Source: Pseudoclavibacter sp. 13-3
GTDB lineage: Bacteria > Actinomycetota > Actinomycetes > Actinomycetales > Microbacteriaceae
Assembly (NCBI RefSeq): GCF_021168475.1
Contig: NZ_JAJOZT010000004.1
Coordinates: 1 to 64,000, forward strand
DNA length: 64,000 nucleotides
Direction of reading: 5' to 3'
Below, one piece after another: positions 7,090 through 14,254 of the stretch. Both the position numbers and the translations under genes were made by a program. Each line of letters starts with the position of its first letter. The stretch's first letter is position 1. Under the pieces are notes generated by a model, which had not been told where the DNA came from, did not search any database, and was given only the letters and a program-made list of their open reading frames with translations.

Positions 7090-8688
7090 TCAATGATGCT
7101 CGTGCTGCGCTGCTGCCAGCTCGTCCGGGGTGACCGGCTTGACCCGGTTCTCGAAGAAGAAGCGGCTGAACCAGGAACGGCGACGATCCTTGTTGTAGAT
7201 CTTGCCGTCGGAGCGCGGACGCACGGGCACGGGCACGTTCTCTTCGAACGAGACCAGACGCCAGCGCTCGTACTCGTCGAGCGGACGGTGCAGCTCCTGG
7301 AACTCCCCGTGGGGGTACCGCACGACGTGGCCGGTCTCGACACCGTGCAGAACCAGATCGCGGTCTTTGCGCTGCAGGGCGAATGCCACGCGACGAGTGA
7401 TGATGAAGGCGATGATCGGCGAGACGATCAGCGATGCCTGCAGCACATGGGTCACCAGGAACACATTCCAGTGGAAGAACACGCTCATCACGTCTGACGA
7501 GGCCGCAGCCCACATGGTCGCGTAGAACGCGATGCCTGCCGCACCGATCGCGGTGCGCGTCGGTGCATTGCGCGGGCGATCGAGGACGTTGTGGTTGCGG
7601 TTGTCGCCGGTGATCCACTTCTCGATGAAGGGGTAGGCCACCAGTGCGGCGATGAAGCCGCCGAGCAGCACGACTGGAACCAGGATGTTCCACGAGAAGG
7701 TGAAGCCGAAGATCACTGACTCCCAGTGCGGCGGGACCAGTCGCAGTGCGCCGTCAGCCCAGCCGATGTACCAGTCAGGCTGCGTACCTGCAGAGACAGG
7801 GGAGGGATCGTAGGGGCCGTAGTTCCAGATCGGGTTGATCGTGAACGTCGCCGCGATGACCGTCAGCAGGCCATAGACGATGAAGAAGAAGCCGCCGGCC
7901 TTTGCCGCGTACACGGGGAGCACGGGGTAACCGACGACGTTCGTCTCACGGGCACCTGGATTCGGATAGTGCGTGTGCTTGTGCAGAACCACCATGAGCA
8001 GATGCACTGCGATCAGCAGGATGATCAGCGCCGGGATCAGCATGATGTGCAGCATGTACAGGCGATTGATCAGGTCAGTGCCGGGGAACTCGTTGCCGAA
8101 GAAGAGGAACGAGAGCCACGTGCCGATGAGAGGGAAGCCCTTCATCAGGCCGTCGATGATGCGCAGGCCGTTCCCTGACAGCAGATCGTCGGGAAGTGAA
8201 TAGCCGGTGAAACCGGCGCCCATGCCGAGCACCCACAGCAGCACGCCGACGATCCAGTTCAGCTCGCGCGGTTTGCGGAACGCACCTGTGAAGAAGATGC
8301 GAGCCATGTGCAGCGTCGCGGCTGCGACGAACATCAGTGCAGACCAGTGGTGCAGCTGGCGCATGAGGAGACCACCGCGGATGTCGAACGAGAGATCCAG
8401 AGTGGAGGCGTACGCCGCCGACATGTGGATGCCCTTGAGCGGGACATACGAGCCGTCATAGGTGGTCTCGACCATCGACGCCTGGAAGAACAGGGTCAGG
8501 AACGTCCCGGAGATCAGCAGGGCGACGAAACTGTACAGCGCCACCTCACCGAGCATGAACGACCAGTGGTCGGGGAAGATCTTGCGACCGAACTCCTTGA
8601 CGACCCCCGCGACGCCGAGGCGTTCGTCGAGGTAGTCAGCAGCACGACCCGCCTTGGTCGTGGGTTTTGTCGTCACTGTGGTGGTCAC
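7090..8688 (-). CDS. qcrB: Cytochrome bc1 complex, cytochrome b subunit QcrB (532 aa)
   Basis: Integral membrane quinol oxidase core of complex III, carrying hemes bL and bH. It shows the N-terminal cytochrome-b part (YSFVALLISGTFLTLFF, HHWSALMFVAAATLHMARIFF), the GFTGYSLPDDL segment, paired heme histidines, and the C-terminal part with the PEWY-equivalent (QPDWYIGW). Actinobacterial QcrB has an extended C-terminal tail, seen here after about residue 400 (ERWRLVSFEENVPVPVRPR). Its ATG overlaps the qcrA stop by 4 bases. With ctaE, qcrC and qcrA it builds the bc1-aa3 supercomplex that passes electrons from menaquinol to oxygen without free cytochrome c. Confidence 0.97.
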   Translation of the reverse strand: MTTTVTTKPTTKAGRAADYLDERLGVAGVVKEFGRKIFPDHWSFMLGEVALYSFVALLISGTFLTLFFQASMVETTYDGSYVPLKGIHMSAAYASTLDLSFDIRGGLLMRQLHHWSALMFVAAATLHMARIFFTGAFRKPRELNWIVGVLLWVLGMGAGFTGYSLPDDLLSGNGLRIIDGLMKGFPLIGTWLSFLFFGNEFPGTDLINRLYMLHIMLIPALIILLIAVHLLMVVLHKHTHYPNPGARETNVVGYPVLPVYAAKAGGFFFIVYGLLTVIAATFTINPIWNYGPYDPSPVSAGTQPDWYIGWADGALRLVPPHWESVIFGFTFSWNILVPVVLLGGFIAALVAYPFIEKWITGDNRNHNVLDRPRNAPTRTAIGAAGIAFYATMWAAASSDVMSVFFHWNVFLVTHVLQASLIVSPIIAFIITRRVAFALQRKDRDLVLHGVETGHVVRYPHGEFQELHRPLDEYERWRLVSFEENVPVPVRPRSDGKIYNKDRRRSWFSRFFFENRVKPVTPDELAAAQHEHH

Positions 8689-9746
8689 TTTTCAATCTCC
8701 CAGAAGCTCGGTCCGACTGGTGCTCGGAAGTCACCCTTCGACACCAGGTAGCCTTCGCTGTCCACCGTGATGGGCAGCTGTGGCAATGGGCGGTTCGCCG
8801 GGCCGAAGACGACCTTGGCGCCGTCGGCGATGTCGAACGTCGACTGGTGGCACGGGCAGAGCAGGTGATGCGTGTGCTGTTCGACCAGAGCGACCGGGCA
8901 GCCCACGTGCGTGCAGATCTTCGAGTAGGCGAGGATGCCGTGGTAGCCGTCTTCGGCACCCGACTTGATCTCGTTCTCGGGCAGACGGACGAGCAGGACT
9001 GCGGCCTTCGCCTTCTCGATGATGCGCTGTGAGTGGTCTTCGATCTCGAGCAGATTCTCGGGGATCACGTGGAACGCCGAGCCGAGCTGGACGTCGGATG
9101 CCTTGATGGGTCGGCCGTTCGGGTCGCGAACCAGCTTCAGGCTGTTCTGATCGCCCCAGATGGTGTGACGAAGCTTCTCGGCCGGATTGACCAGCCCCTG
9201 GCTGACCGGGGCGAGGTCGCGCAGCATGACGATGCCCGGCAGGGGAGCGACGACCGCAGCACCGATGAGCGAGCGCCGCAGCACCGTGCGACGGCTGATG
9301 CCGCTCTCTTTGTCTGCTGTCTGCAGAATCTCGATGGCCTCGGCGCGCGTCTCGTCAGAGGAGCGCAGCGTGTGCCGATCCTCTTCCATCTCGTGCGCGG
9401 GCATGAGCTGCTTCGCGAAGTGGACGGCGCCGATGCCGATGGCCAGAAACGCGAAGCCGATCGACAGACCGAGCCACAGGTTGTTCGGATGCACCGTCGA
9501 CATGTCGTCGGCCTTGATCGGCACGGCGATGTAGACGATGATCGCGATGACGCTCGCAACCGCCGAGGCGATGAACCATGCGGTGACCTGACGCTCAGCG
9601 CGCTTGGCGGCCTTGGGATCACGGTCGGTGAGGCGCTCAGGCGAGTGGGGCTCGATGCCCGGGTTCTCGAACCCACGCTCGAGCACCACCGTCGTGCTCT
9701 GCGGCTCGTGTTCTGACACAGGAGTCTCTTCCTTGTTCTTTGCCAT
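8685..9746 (-). CDS. qcrA: Cytochrome bc1 complex, Rieske iron-sulfur subunit QcrA (353 aa)
   Basis: Three hydrophobic helices in the first ~200 residues (after a charged N-terminus) are typical of actinobacterial QcrA. The C-terminal Rieske domain has CTHVGC and CPCH, giving two Cys and two His ligands for the 2Fe-2S cluster plus the pair of disulfide cysteines. It takes electrons from menaquinol at the Qo site and hands them to QcrC. The gene lies 14 bases after qcrC and overlaps qcrB by 4. Confidence 0.97.
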   Translation of the reverse strand: MAKNKEETPVSEHEPQSTTVVLERGFENPGIEPHSPERLTDRDPKAAKRAERQVTAWFIASAVASVIAIIVYIAVPIKADDMSTVHPNNLWLGLSIGFAFLAIGIGAVHFAKQLMPAHEMEEDRHTLRSSDETRAEAIEILQTADKESGISRRTVLRRSLIGAAVVAPLPGIVMLRDLAPVSQGLVNPAEKLRHTIWGDQNSLKLVRDPNGRPIKASDVQLGSAFHVIPENLLEIEDHSQRIIEKAKAAVLLVRLPENEIKSGAEDGYHGILAYSKICTHVGCPVALVEQHTHHLLCPCHQSTFDIADGAKVVFGPANRPLPQLPITVDSEGYLVSKGDFRAPVGPSFWEIEK

Positions 9747-9760
9747 AGTGTTCTCTCCGC

Positions 9761-10594
9761 TCAGTCAGCTCGTGCACCAAGCCAGATGGTGAATGCGACG
9801 ATCGCGCCGATGCCGAAGATCCAGATGAACAGACCTTCGGAGACCGGACCGAGCGATCCCAGGTCGACCCCACCGGGCGACTGGTTCTTCTCGACGTACT
9901 TCAGGTACGAGATGATGCCGGCCTTCTCTTCAGGGGAGAGATTGGTGTCGTTGAACACCGGCATGTTCTGCGGACCGGTGATCATCGCTTCGTAGATGTG
10001 CGTCTCGGAGACGCCCATCAGCGACGGCGCGTACTTGCCCTCGGTCAGCGCGCCGCCGGCACCGGCGACGTTGTGGCACATGGCGCAGTTGATGCGAAAG
10101 AGCTCGGCGCCCGAAGCGACCTTCTCGGAGTCGGTGGTGTCGACCTTCGTCGTAATGTCGCTCGGAATGGCGGGTCCGGAGCCAACCGAGGCGACGTAGG
10201 CCGCGAGGGCTTTGATCTGTTCATCGGTGAACTGCGGCGCCTTGACCTGTGCCTGCGGACCCTGCATCTGCATCGGCATGCGACCGGTGCCCACCTGAAA
10301 GTCGACCGAGGCGGCGCCGACGCCGACCAGCGACGGCCCGGCGTCTGAGCCCTGGAGATTGAGCCCGTGGCACGTGGCGCAGTTCGCCTGGAAGAGCTTC
10401 TGCCCCTCGTCGACCTGCTCCTGTGTGTTGGCCACCTTCTCGATGTCGCTCGAGGTCGAGCTGGCCTGTGCCACAGCAGCGTAGCCTCCACCGGTCACAG
10501 CGAGACCGACGGCCAGCAGACCGATCGTGGCGAGCGGTCCGCGGCGCTTGGAGCGGCGACCCACCTTGGACGTGTGGTTCTTGCGAATCTTCAT
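9761..10594 (-). CDS. qcrC: Cytochrome bc1 complex, diheme cytochrome c subunit QcrC (277 aa)
   Basis: After an N-terminal signal anchor (about 20-43) come two c-type cytochrome domains with heme sites CATCH (72-76) and CAMCH (170-174), and a C-terminal membrane helix (LFIWIFGIGAIVAFTIWLG). The fused diheme subunit replaces soluble cytochrome c and wires complex III to the aa3 oxidase. The frame is open far upstream, overlapping ctaE. ATG 10594 is the right start because it gives MKIRKN before the signal helix, has GGAG 9 bases upstream, and leaves 17 bases after the ctaE stop. Confidence 0.96.
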   Translation of the reverse strand: MKIRKNHTSKVGRRSKRRGPLATIGLLAVGLAVTGGGYAAVAQASSTSSDIEKVANTQEQVDEGQKLFQANCATCHGLNLQGSDAGPSLVGVGAASVDFQVGTGRMPMQMQGPQAQVKAPQFTDEQIKALAAYVASVGSGPAIPSDITTKVDTTDSEKVASGAELFRINCAMCHNVAGAGGALTEGKYAPSLMGVSETHIYEAMITGPQNMPVFNDTNLSPEEKAGIISYLKYVEKNQSPGGVDLGSLGPVSEGLFIWIFGIGAIVAFTIWLGARAD

Positions 10595-10611
10595 TCCTGC
10601 TAACTCCAGTC

Positions 10612-11250
10612 TCAACCGATGAGCGGAAGGATGTAGACGGCCGTGAACAGAATCAGCCAGACGACATCGACGAAGTGCCAGTAGTACGACACGACGATGG
10701 CACTCTGCGCTTCGCGGTGACCGAACTTGCGAGCGGCGTACGTACGGCCGATGATCACCAGGAACGCGATCAGGCCGCCGATGACGTGCAGCGCGTGGAA
10801 CCCGGTGCCGACGAAGAACGCCGACCAGAAGGTGTCGGTCGACATGGCCACACCCTCGTGATACAGCGTTGCGTACTCGAACACCTGGCCGGTCACGAAG
10901 ACGGCGCCCAGAGCAAAGCTCAGGAAGAACCACTCGGCGACGCCCCAGTTCTTGATGCCCTTGCCGGTCTTTCGCGGCTGCAGACGCTCCGCTGCGAAGA
11001 CGCCGAACTGGCAGGTGACTGACGAGAGCACCAGGATCACGGTGTTGACCGCAGCGAAGGGAATGTTCAGGATGGCGATGCCATCCTGCCATTGCCCCGT
11101 CGAGGTCGTCCACAAGGTGAAGTAGACGGCGAAGATGGCCGCAAAGAACATGACCTCGCTGGCAAGCCAGACGATGGTACCTACGGCTGTGGCGCTCGGC
11201 CTGTTGACACTCGCCTGCGCAGACTTATTCGTTAATGCTGTACTGGACAC
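10612..11250 (-). CDS. ctaE: Cytochrome c oxidase subunit III CtaE (212 aa)
   Basis: Five hydrophobic helices, with [19 protein letters not shown] at the start and [12 protein letters not shown] and [15 protein letters not shown] later, identify heme-copper oxidase subunit III. It heads the ctaE-qcrC-qcrA-qcrB operon, the order normally found in actinobacteria. The start is GTG 11250. A CATAAT hexamer ends 6 bases before it, so the mRNA may be leaderless. The catalytic subunits ctaC and ctaD are not in this window. Confidence 0.96.
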   Translation of the reverse strand: MSSTALTNKSAQASVNRPSATAVGTIVWLASEVMFFAAIFAVYFTLWTTSTGQWQDGIAILNIPFAAVNTVILVLSSVTCQFGVFAAERLQPRKTGKGIKNWGVAEWFFLSFALGAVFVTGQVFEYATLYHEGVAMSTDTFWSAFFVGTGFHALHVIGGLIAFLVIIGRTYAARKFGHREAQSAIVVSYYWHFVDVVWLILFTAVYILPLIG

Positions 11251-11256
11251 CTCTCC

Positions 11257-11262
11257 ATTATG
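11257..11262 (-). promoter_or_regulatory. -10 hexamer CATAAT for ctaE-qcrCAB (leaderless)
   Basis: CATAAT on the minus strand, then GGAGAG, then the GTG start of ctaE: 6-base gap. The GGAG lies too close to act as a normal ribosome binding site. No clear -35 is seen. Confidence 0.45.
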
Positions 11263-11395
11263 GCCTATGAATCACCCATGTCTTGACCAATCGGGGCGGT
11301 TCGAGCGAATTCACTCCCTATAGTGGGTGGTCGCACCCGGCGATCTGATGGGATTTCCGTCCGAATCGCTCTTCGTCCGCGGTGATCCTCCGGCG

Positions 11396-11401
11396 TACAA
11401 T
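11396..11401 (+). promoter_or_regulatory. -10 hexamer TACAAT for trpD (leaderless)
   Basis: TACAAT is followed after 8 bases by the ATG of trpD, and no ribosome binding site is present, so the transcript should start on or next to the ATG. A weak TTCGTC lies about 18 bases upstream. Confidence 0.55.
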
Positions 11402-11409
11402 CTTGTGAC

Positions 11410-12486
11410 ATGTCATCTCAAATCTCATGGCCGCAACTGCTCACCAGGCTCATCGACGACGTCGATCTCGAGACGGTGCAGGCCAGATGGGCCATGGACC
11501 AGATCATGACTGGGTCGGCCGCCCCCGCTGCGATCGGCGGCTTTCTCATCGCACTGAAGAAGAAGGGGGAGTCTCTCGAAGAGGTCTCTGCCTTCGTCTC
11601 GTCGATTCTGGCGCACGCCGTTCCCCTGGACATCTCACGTGAGGCGCTCGACATCGTCGGCACCGGGGGAGACCGCTCCGGCACCGTGAACATCTCGTCC
11701 ATGGCGGCAATCGTGGTCGCCGGCGCCGGGGTGCCGGTGATCAAACACGGCAACCGTGCGGTGAGCTCTCGCTCCGGTTCTTCCGACTTCTTCGAGGCGC
11801 TGGGCGTGAACATCGACGCAACGCCAGAGGCGACCGCAGCGGCCTTCGCGCAGGCGGGCATCGGCTTCGCCTTCGCGCAGCGCTACCATCAGGGCTTCCG
11901 TCACGCCGGCCCCGTGCGCAAGGCGCTGGGTGTTCCGACGGTGTTCAACTTCCTCGGTCCACTGTGCAATCCGGCACGTCCGCGCATCAACGCCCTGGGC
12001 GTGGCCGACCGCGGTCGGGTCGATCTGGTCGCCGCACTGCTGAGCTCCCGCGGCGACGTCGGTCTCGTCTTTCGTGGCGAAGACGGACTCGACGAGCTGA
12101 CCACGACCGGCCCCAGCCGCATGTGCCAGGTCGACGGACAGGGCGGCATCACCGAGTTCGCGCTCGATCCCGCGCAGCTCGGCATTAAGCCGGCGCTGCT
12201 CGAAGATCTGGTCGGGGGAGACGCCGAGGAGAACGCCGCGATCGGACGCGCCCTGCTCGCGGGCGAAACCGGCTCGGTGCGAGACATCGTGCTGCTCAAC
12301 GCTGCCGCCGGTCTGGTGGCCGCTGACCTGCTCTTCACCCCCGAGACGGCGAAGATGTCGATGCTCGATCGTTTCGCGGCGAAGCTCGAGGTCGCGACCG
12401 AGTCGATCGACTCGGGCGCGGCGGCGGGTGCGCTCGATCGCTGGATCGAGGCCCTGCCCGCAGCAGAGCCTCAGTCGAAGAACTGA
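11410..12486 (+). CDS. trpD: Anthranilate phosphoribosyltransferase TrpD (358 aa)
   Basis: Joins anthranilate and PRPP in the second step of tryptophan synthesis. The PRPP-binding GTGGDRSGTVNISS motif is near residues 79-92 and KHGNRAVSSRSGS near 115-127; RHAGPVRKALGVPTVFN and LGVADR follow. Length is normal for the family. It stands alone, away from other trp genes, as is common in actinobacteria. Start at ATG 11410 with a TACAAT box directly upstream. Its 3' end overlaps a convergent hypothetical gene by 16 bases. Confidence 0.96.
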   Translation: MSSQISWPQLLTRLIDDVDLETVQARWAMDQIMTGSAAPAAIGGFLIALKKKGESLEEVSAFVSSILAHAVPLDISREALDIVGTGGDRSGTVNISSMAAIVVAGAGVPVIKHGNRAVSSRSGSSDFFEALGVNIDATPEATAAAFAQAGIGFAFAQRYHQGFRHAGPVRKALGVPTVFNFLGPLCNPARPRINALGVADRGRVDLVAALLSSRGDVGLVFRGEDGLDELTTTGPSRMCQVDGQGGITEFALDPAQLGIKPALLEDLVGGDAEENAAIGRALLAGETGSVRDIVLLNAAAGLVAADLLFTPETAKMSMLDRFAAKLEVATESIDSGAAAGALDRWIEALPAAEPQSKN

Positions 12487-12764
12487 TCGGGGGCGAAGTA
12501 CTCGTCAATCTGCGGCGGCCCGTCGGGTCGTGCCTGTTCCGCACTCGCCGTGGGCGTCGACGTGGTTCTTTCTCTGATGCGGATGCGCGGTGGCGGCCCG
12601 TCGTGTGACTGACGGAAGACGTCGGGGCCGACAGGGGGCGGCATCTGCACCCAGGGCGACGCCTTGGGTGCAGCGACCGGTGTGAACGTGTGATCGCCGG
12701 TCGGATTCATCCGCGGCGGAGGGCACTCGTGTTGGTTCGGAGATGGCGGTCTGGTCTGTCTCAT
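12471..12764 (-). CDS. Proline-rich hypothetical protein, convergent with trpD (97 aa)
   Basis: Low-complexity, proline- and charge-rich sequence (PPSPNQ, PPPRMNP, QMPPPVGPD, PPPRIRIRER) ending in an aromatic acidic tail, EYFAPDQFFD. Codons end mostly in G or C, as in real genes of this genome. No domain, signal peptide or membrane helix is visible. ATG 12764 starts MRQTRPP; the frame stays open to 12833. The stop lies inside the trpD end, giving a 16-base convergent overlap. Possibly real and disordered; function unknown. Confidence 0.45.
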   Translation of the reverse strand: MRQTRPPSPNQHECPPPRMNPTGDHTFTPVAAPKASPWVQMPPPVGPDVFRQSHDGPPPRIRIRERTTSTPTASAEQARPDGPPQIDEYFAPDQFFD

Positions 12765-12909
12765 GCGGACCAGTCTGGCGGCTGATCGATCCGCTGCCGC
12801 AACGGCTGATGACCACTGTGCACAATTCAGCACAGATCAGCGCACTGTGCAGAAACACATGCCGCCAAGGTTCGCGGCCGAGGAAAGAGCAGCGAGGAGA
12901 ACAGCCTGG

Positions 12910-12960
12910 CTCCAGAGATCACTGATATATGACATAACATACATTATCAGATCACTGGAG
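12910..12960. repeat. Imperfect inverted repeat in an AT-rich pocket
   Basis: CTCCAG at 12910 and CTGGAG at 12955 begin two arms that match as CTCCAG-N-GATC-(AC)-TGATA. GATCACTG also recurs directly at 12917 and 12950. The centre (TATATGACATAACATACAT) is very AT-rich for this genome. It lies upstream of the minus-strand gene at 12471-12764 and downstream of the SDR gene. It could be an operator, a hairpin ending SDR transcription, or a small non-autonomous element; no T run follows. Confidence 0.5.
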
Positions 12961-13006
12961 CGGGGCCTCGAGACCACTGCTCAGCGCGCGAATCGAGCGC
13001 CGCGAC

Positions 13007-13792
13007 TCACTCGCCTGTGAAGAACGAGATGTCGCCGACGTACTTGGTGTTGTCGGCCGGGATCGGCTCGAGCACGGCGTCGCGAATCTGCTCGGCGAAC
13101 TCTTCGACGGTGTACAGCTTTCCGACCTGTTCGGTGCGCTCGTCGAGCACGCCCGGGTTGATCCGGTTCAGCAGCGTCGCGGTGATCGTTCCGACGATCA
13201 TGTCTCCCGAGACGACGACGAAGCCGATGCCGCGCTTCGCGAGTTCCGGGATGCGCTCTCGCAGCGCATCCTCGCCGGCACGCTTCGACTCGGCGACCGG
13301 ACGATACTCCGGCAGCGTCGGCGTGGTACGGATGAAATGCGCCTGATGGCTGGTGATGAAGACGACCCGTGAGCCTTCGTGCAGCAGCGGCTCCGCCAGC
13401 GTCAGCGCACGCACCTGCGCGTCACGATTCAGCTGCAACGCGTAGTCGTCGGCCATGTTCTTCTCCATGCCGCCCGAGGCGTTGAGAATCAGCACGTCGA
13501 TGCGCCCCAGCGCCTCACCCACGCGGTCGAACAGCGCCGTGACCGAGGCCTCATCCGTGAGATCGCCCTGGACCACCAGGGCGTCGCCGCCGACGGCACG
13601 CACCTTGTCGGCCACCTGCTCGGCACGGCGCACCTTCGACCGGTAGTTGATCACCACGGTCGCACCGAGTGCGCCGAGCAGCTCGGCCGTCGCAGCGCCG
13701 ATGCCGCGTGACGAACCGGTGATCAGCGCGACTTTGCCCGCCAGTGGCCTCTGCCGATCGCCCGTCGTCTGTTCCGTCGTCTGATCGCTCAC
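13007..13792 (-). CDS. SDR-family oxidoreductase with altered active site (261 aa)
   Basis: Rossmann-fold short-chain dehydrogenase: TGSSRGIG cofactor loop at 25-32, GDLTD near 76-80, LNASGG for the usual NAG position, and ITSHQAH holding the catalytic serine. The usual YxxxK is not seen. The nearest tyrosine and lysine are YRPVAESK, seven residues apart. It may therefore be a member with shifted catalytic geometry, or not a standard dehydrogenase. The GTG start is preceded by AAGGTGAG. It is a single gene, divergent from the RbpA-like gene. Substrate unknown. Confidence 0.85.
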   Translation of the reverse strand: MSDQTTEQTTGDRQRPLAGKVALITGSSRGIGAATAELLGALGATVVINYRSKVRRAEQVADKVRAVGGDALVVQGDLTDEASVTALFDRVGEALGRIDVLILNASGGMEKNMADDYALQLNRDAQVRALTLAEPLLHEGSRVVFITSHQAHFIRTTPTLPEYRPVAESKRAGEDALRERIPELAKRGIGFVVVSGDMIVGTITATLLNRINPGVLDERTEQVGKLYTVEEFAEQIRDAVLEPIPADNTKYVGDISFFTGE

Positions 13793-13929
13793 GTGCTCAC
13801 CTTTCGATCGAAGAGCACGTCGCCCGACGTGCTCACAACAGGCAAAACTGTACCAGCCCCCACGACCACGGCGATCACTGCCCCACCGGTGGGAACAAAA
13901 CCCGCCTCACGACCGTTGTGCTGAACGGC

Positions 13930-13935
13930 TACAAT
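13930..13935 (+). promoter_or_regulatory. -10 hexamer TACAAT upstream of the RbpA-like gene
   Basis: TACAAT lies 46 bases before the ATG at 13982 and implies a leader of about 40 bases. The -35 is poor. GAGGG, 6 bases before the ATG, serves as ribosome binding site. Confidence 0.5.
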
Positions 13936-13981
13936 AGACGGTCGGCGTATCTTCTGCCGGCAGACGAGACGAGGGCATCGA

Positions 13982-14254
13982 ATGGCAACCAAGGCAGCTT
14001 CTTCCAAGACGACGGCGAAGACCGCATCGAAGTCGACCGCGAAATCCGCGTCGAAGTCGAAGTCGAAGGCCAAGACCGCCGGAAAGAAGAAGGGCGAGCC
14101 CGCCTCTCAGCGCACGCCGTGGGACATGCTCCTCGAGCGCCGCAGCGAGTCGGAGCTCAAAGAGATCCTCGACGAGCGACTCGACTACCTGCACGATCGA
14201 CGCAAGCGTGCACTCGAGCTCTCGCGCATCAAATCCGACCCGAACGAGCAGTGA
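13982..14254 (+). CDS. RbpA-like sigma-interaction segment fused to a lysine-rich tail (90 aa)
   Basis: Residues 1-38 are a Lys/Ala/Ser/Thr tail with 12 lysines (AKTASKSTAKSASKSK), like the basic tails of actinobacterial nucleoid proteins. Residues about 43-77 read QRTPWDMLLERRSESELK and EILDERLDYLHDRRKRA. These closely match the basic linker and sigma-interaction domain at the end of actinobacterial RbpA (THWDMLLERRS..EL...L.ERL), including the paired arginines. The N-terminal tail and RNA-polymerase core-binding domain of RbpA are missing. Position also fits: rbpA faces the lnt/ppm1 gene in Mycobacterium, and here the gene is convergent with lnt and overlaps it by 26 bases. The homology is my reading of conserved residues; binding to sigma or DNA is inferred. 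Confidence 0.75.
   Translation: MATKAASSKTTAKTASKSTAKSASKSKSKAKTAGKKKGEPASQRTPWDMLLERRSESELKEILDERLDYLHDRRKRALELSRIKSDPNEQ

Noticed and set aside
10594-11113. N-terminal extension of QcrC up to 11113
   Set aside because: The extra 173 residues lie entirely inside ctaE in another frame and have shadow composition; the signal anchor begins right after ATG 10594.
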